From positions 1 to 8,318 of the forward strand of contig JAPLCY010000275.1 in NCBI GenBank assembly GCA_026391995.1: 8,318 nt of DNA, given 5' to 3'. A model generated the notes under the pieces. It made no database searches. It had not been told where the DNA came from and saw nothing but the letters and a program-made list of their open reading frames with translations. Positions 6,315-8,318 of this stretch are shown here, piece after piece. Both the position numbers and the translations under genes were made by a program. Each line of letters begins with the position of its first letter. Within the stretch, counting starts at the first letter, position 1. The DNA comes from Candidatus Auribacterota bacterium. Lineage in GTDB: Bacteria; Auribacterota; Tritonobacteria; UBA1439.

Positions 6315-6794
6315 ATGAAAGCGGTGATACAGCGCGTGCGGTGCGCGTCGGTGGAGGTTGAGGGAAAACCCTTCTCTGAAATCGGCCGCGGGTTGCTGAT
6401 CCTGCTCGGCGTGGGGGCCGGTGATCAACCGGGCGATGCCGCATATCTCGCAGAAAAGATCGCCGGTTTAAGGATTTTCGAGGACGATGCCGGAAAGATG
6501 AATCGTTCCCTCTCCGACGCAGGCGGGAGCGCGCTCGTGGTTTCCCAGTTCACGCTCTATGGCGACTGCCGCAAGGGCCGCCGGCCGAGCTTTACGGATG
6601 CCGCTCCGCCCGAAAGGGGCAGTGAGATCTACGGTGCGTTCGTGTCCGAACTCACCGTGCTGGGCGTGCCCGTCCGGACGGGCAGCTTCGGCGCGAAGAT
6701 GCTCGTGCGCATCGAGAACGACGGGCCGATGACGCTGATTGTCGAGAGCAGGCCATCGCCCATCGCCGCACCGCGGGAGTACACGGCGGGTTGA
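6315..6794 (+). CDS. dtd: D-aminoacyl-tRNA deacylase (DTD)
   Basis: DTD hydrolyses D-amino acids (and glycine mis-charged on tRNA-Ala) from tRNA in the cytosol, a chirality proofreading step outside the synthetases. The 159-residue product is slightly longer than the roughly 145-residue norm because of a short tail after the last strand ([15 protein letters not shown]). It starts with [17 protein letters not shown] and has GLLILLGV. It then carries the two catalytic signatures: [17 protein letters not shown] beginning at S77, and NDGPMT at 135-140, whose Gly-cisPro dipeptide (G137-P138) gives D-selectivity. The ATG at 6315 fits the family N-terminus exactly, and AGGTGA and AAGGAT lie just upstream. 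It is a single-gene unit in this window, separated by 262 bases from the divergent acetyltransferase and 135 bases from the next gene. Confidence 0.96.
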   Translation: MKAVIQRVRCASVEVEGKPFSEIGRGLLILLGVGAGDQPGDAAYLAEKIAGLRIFEDDAGKMNRSLSDAGGSALVVSQFTLYGDCRKGRRPSFTDAAPPERGSEIYGAFVSELTVLGVPVRTGSFGAKMLVRIENDGPMTLIVESRPSPIAAPREYTAG

Positions 6795-6825
6795 GGCGCC
6801 GATGTAACTGAGGCCGTGTTCATGC

Positions 6826-6855
6826 CCGACATTTCACGCTATTGTTGTGTATTAT
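6826..6855 (+). promoter_or_regulatory. Candidate promoter for the propeller-protein gene
   Basis: TATTAT at 6850-6855 matches the -10 consensus at five of six positions. CCGACA at 6826-6831 matches TTGACA at four of six, with an 18-base spacer. A start near 6862 would give a leader of about 68 bases before the ATG at 6930. A separate TAATAT at 6871-6876 could serve as another -10 but lacks a convincing -35. The -35 overlaps the left arm of a CGACATT/AATGTCG inverted repeat (6828-6834 and 6879-6885). Confidence 0.3.
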
Positions 6856-6929
6856 CCCGGCGTAACATGGTAATATGTAATGTCGAAGTTGGGCCGGTGT
6901 ACGTATTGGATTAAACCAAGGAGACGGTT

Positions 6930-8318
6930 ATGAAACGAAGAATCCGCGGTAATTGCTCGTTGATTCTGGCTTTTTGCAGCGTTGCCATCTGTGCCGCCCA
7001 GTCCGTTGAAAATCCCTGGCCGATGTTCCACTATAATGCGAGTAGAACGGGAAAAAGTCCCTTCGGGGGTCCGCAGAGCTGCGTGATCAAATGGACTTAC
7101 AAACTCTTCAGCGATGTATTTGCTTCACCCGTCCTGGATTCCGAGGGCGCAATATACGTGGGAACCGACGACGGCAGTGACTATGGAAAATATCAGAATC
7201 TTTTTTATCGCATCGACTCGGTGGGGTCTTTGTCCTGGAGTTACTGCATGCGGGAGCTAATATATTCGACCGCCGCCACGATAGCGAATAAGGTGTTTAT
7301 AGGCGACTTTGATCACCATTTTTACTGTTTCTTCACAAACGGCGTGATGTCATGGAGCTACCTCACCGGGGGCGATGTTGACTACGGATCCTCTCCCGCG
7401 GTAAACGGCGATGCCGTGTGGATTGGAATCGACGACGATCGTCTCTACAATTTTCAGCACGGCGGGCAACTGTCATGGAGCTACAAAACCCACAGTCACA
7501 TTCATTCATCGCCGGCATTAGACGAGTCATACAGGGCGTATATCGGATCGGGGGACCATAATCTTTATTGCCTCGATTCGCTGGGCGCTTTCTCATGGAG
7601 CTATGAAACCGGCGATGAAATTCTTTCCTCGCCGGCGGTGAGCTCGGACCGCAACGTGTACGTTGGCTCCTATGATAATTCCCTTTATAGCATCGGTTCC
7701 GCCGGGGCTCTGCGCTGGAGTTATAAAACAATGGGAATCATCGAATATGCGATGGTGCCGGCGATAAGCACGGATAATGTATGGATTGGTTCCAAGGACG
7801 CCTCTCTCTATTGCCTGACCACGGGCGGGCAGCTCTCATGGAGCTACTGGTGCTCGCCCGTGTATTCGGCGCCGTCGATCAGTGCGACTGACACTGTATA
7901 CGTGGGCTCGACTGATGGAAGAATCTACCACATGGATCCGGCAGGAGGCCTTGTATGGAGCTTCTATTCAGGCAGCGGGTCGGACATTCATTCTTCCCCC
8001 GCGATAGATCCTGACACCATCTACTTCGGCACCGCTTACCAAAACGTACTTTATGCGCTCACAGAGCCATCTCCCACCCCCACCCACACCTGTACCCCGA
8101 CTCCCACCAGTACTTCGACTCCCAATCCTCCTCCCACGTTCCCGCCGGGCTTGAGGGTATGGACGAACAAGAGTAGCTTCAATCCGGGCGATACGCTGGA
8201 AATCTGGGGCAGCTTCACGAACACCATTTTAGACTGGGATGCGTATATGGTAATCATGGGGAATGGGAAGACATGGTCGGTCACGCCGAAAAACACATTA
8301 AAAAAAGGAATTTATGCG
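6930..8318 (+). CDS. Secreted PQQ-like eight-repeat beta-propeller protein with Pro/Thr linker (3' end outside window)
   Basis: This is an open frame of 463 codons that continues past the window edge. The ATG has AAGGAG six bases upstream (6918-6923). Residues 1-23 form a Sec signal peptide: the basic start MKRRIR, the hydrophobic core SLILAFCSVAIC, and probable cleavage near A23. There is no good lipobox. The mature part has eight units, each starting with W-[ST]-[YF]; the Trp residues are at 55, 103, 142, 183, 223, 263, 304 and 343, about 40 residues apart. Later units end in motifs like VYVGS.D..LYCLD..G and SSPA. This is the PQQ/YVTN-like propeller pattern and predicts one eight-bladed propeller (inference). 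A Pro/Thr/Ser linker (about 380-406) leads to a new domain with FNPGDTLEIWGSF, possibly a beta-sandwich, truncated here. No PQQ-ligand or catalytic set was recognised, so a binding or surface role is more likely than dehydrogenase activity. Confidence 0.85.
   Translation, partial: MKRRIRGNCSLILAFCSVAICAAQSVENPWPMFHYNASRTGKSPFGGPQSCVIKWTYKLFSDVFASPVLDSEGAIYVGTDDGSDYGKYQNLFYRIDSVGSLSWSYCMRELIYSTAATIANKVFIGDFDHHFYCFFTNGVMSWSYLTGGDVDYGSSPAVNGDAVWIGIDDDRLYNFQHGGQLSWSYKTHSHIHSSPALDESYRAYIGSGDHNLYCLDSLGAFSWSYETGDEILSSPAVSSDRNVYVGSYDNSLYSIGSAGALRWSYKTMGIIEYAMVPAISTDNVWIGSKDASLYCLTTGGQLSWSYWCSPVYSAPSISATDTVYVGSTDGRIYHMDPAGGLVWSFYSGSGSDIHSSPAIDPDTIYFGTAYQNVLYALTEPSPTPTHTCTPTPTSTSTPNPPPTFPPGLRVWTNKSSFNPGDTLEIWGSFTNTILDWDAYMVIMGNGKTWSVTPKNTLKKGIYA

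Noticed and set aside
6234..6428. Small - strand frame (64 codons) over the palindrome and start of dtd
   Set aside because: It overlaps the conserved dtd start antisense and shows no domain. Its length is within chance for this base composition.
6781..6819. ACACGGC/GCCGTGT inverted repeat at the end of dtd as a terminator
   Set aside because: The stem is only 7 bp with a 25-base loop, starts inside the coding sequence, and is not followed by a T-run.
8051..8296. An 81-codon - strand frame over the linker of the propeller protein
   Set aside because: Its Val/Gly repeat is just the complement of the Pro/Thr linker codons.

Overview
The window is GC-rich bacterial DNA. It holds one dense block of envelope and isoprenoid housekeeping genes on the + strand, then a looser stretch with three independently oriented genes. 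No RNA gene, insertion sequence, CRISPR array or integrase was recognised. The source is probably an uncultured lineage related to the PVC or candidate-phylum bacteria (for example Omnitrophota- or Aureabacteria-like). That guess rests on the gene content, on a CdsA signature that departs from the textbook motif, and on a secreted beta-propeller protein with a Pro/Thr linker of a style common in such genomes. It is not based on any search.

Region 1 (1-5388, + strand). The window opens inside the last part of clpX. uppS, a frame-disrupted cdsA, dxr, rseP and ispG follow at gaps of 40 bases or less. cdsA/dxr and dxr/rseP share ATGA stop-start overlaps, and no terminator is visible between any of the genes, so this reads as one operon. 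Dxr and IspG are two steps of the MEP pathway, which makes IPP and DMAPP. UppS consumes IPP to make the undecaprenyl carrier for cell-wall polymers. CdsA makes CDP-diacylglycerol for phospholipids, and RseP is the membrane site-2 protease. The order uppS-cdsA-dxr-rseP-ispG is a widespread bacterial arrangement. Having clpX directly in front is less usual.

Region 2 (5389-6314). A GNAT acetyltransferase gene on the - strand converges on ispG with 34 bases between them. A short hairpin there may end the acetyltransferase transcript. Upstream of it, 262 non-coding bases hold a candidate - strand promoter, a perfect DnaA-box 9-mer and an imperfect palindrome that resembles a dispersed intergenic repeat.

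Region 3 (6315-8318, + strand). dtd (D-aminoacyl-tRNA deacylase) is followed by a 135-base gap with a candidate promoter. A secreted protein comes next, with eight PQQ-like propeller repeats, a Pro/Thr linker and the beginning of a C-terminal domain cut off by the window edge. Its base composition is visibly less GC-rich than the operon.

The main point for follow-up is cdsA. Its first transmembrane segment and its catalytic part lie in different reading frames, and the total length is short for the family. The rest of the operon looks ordinary and intact. I did not find convincing evidence of a new multi-gene system. The eight-bladed secreted propeller protein is the least characterised object here.
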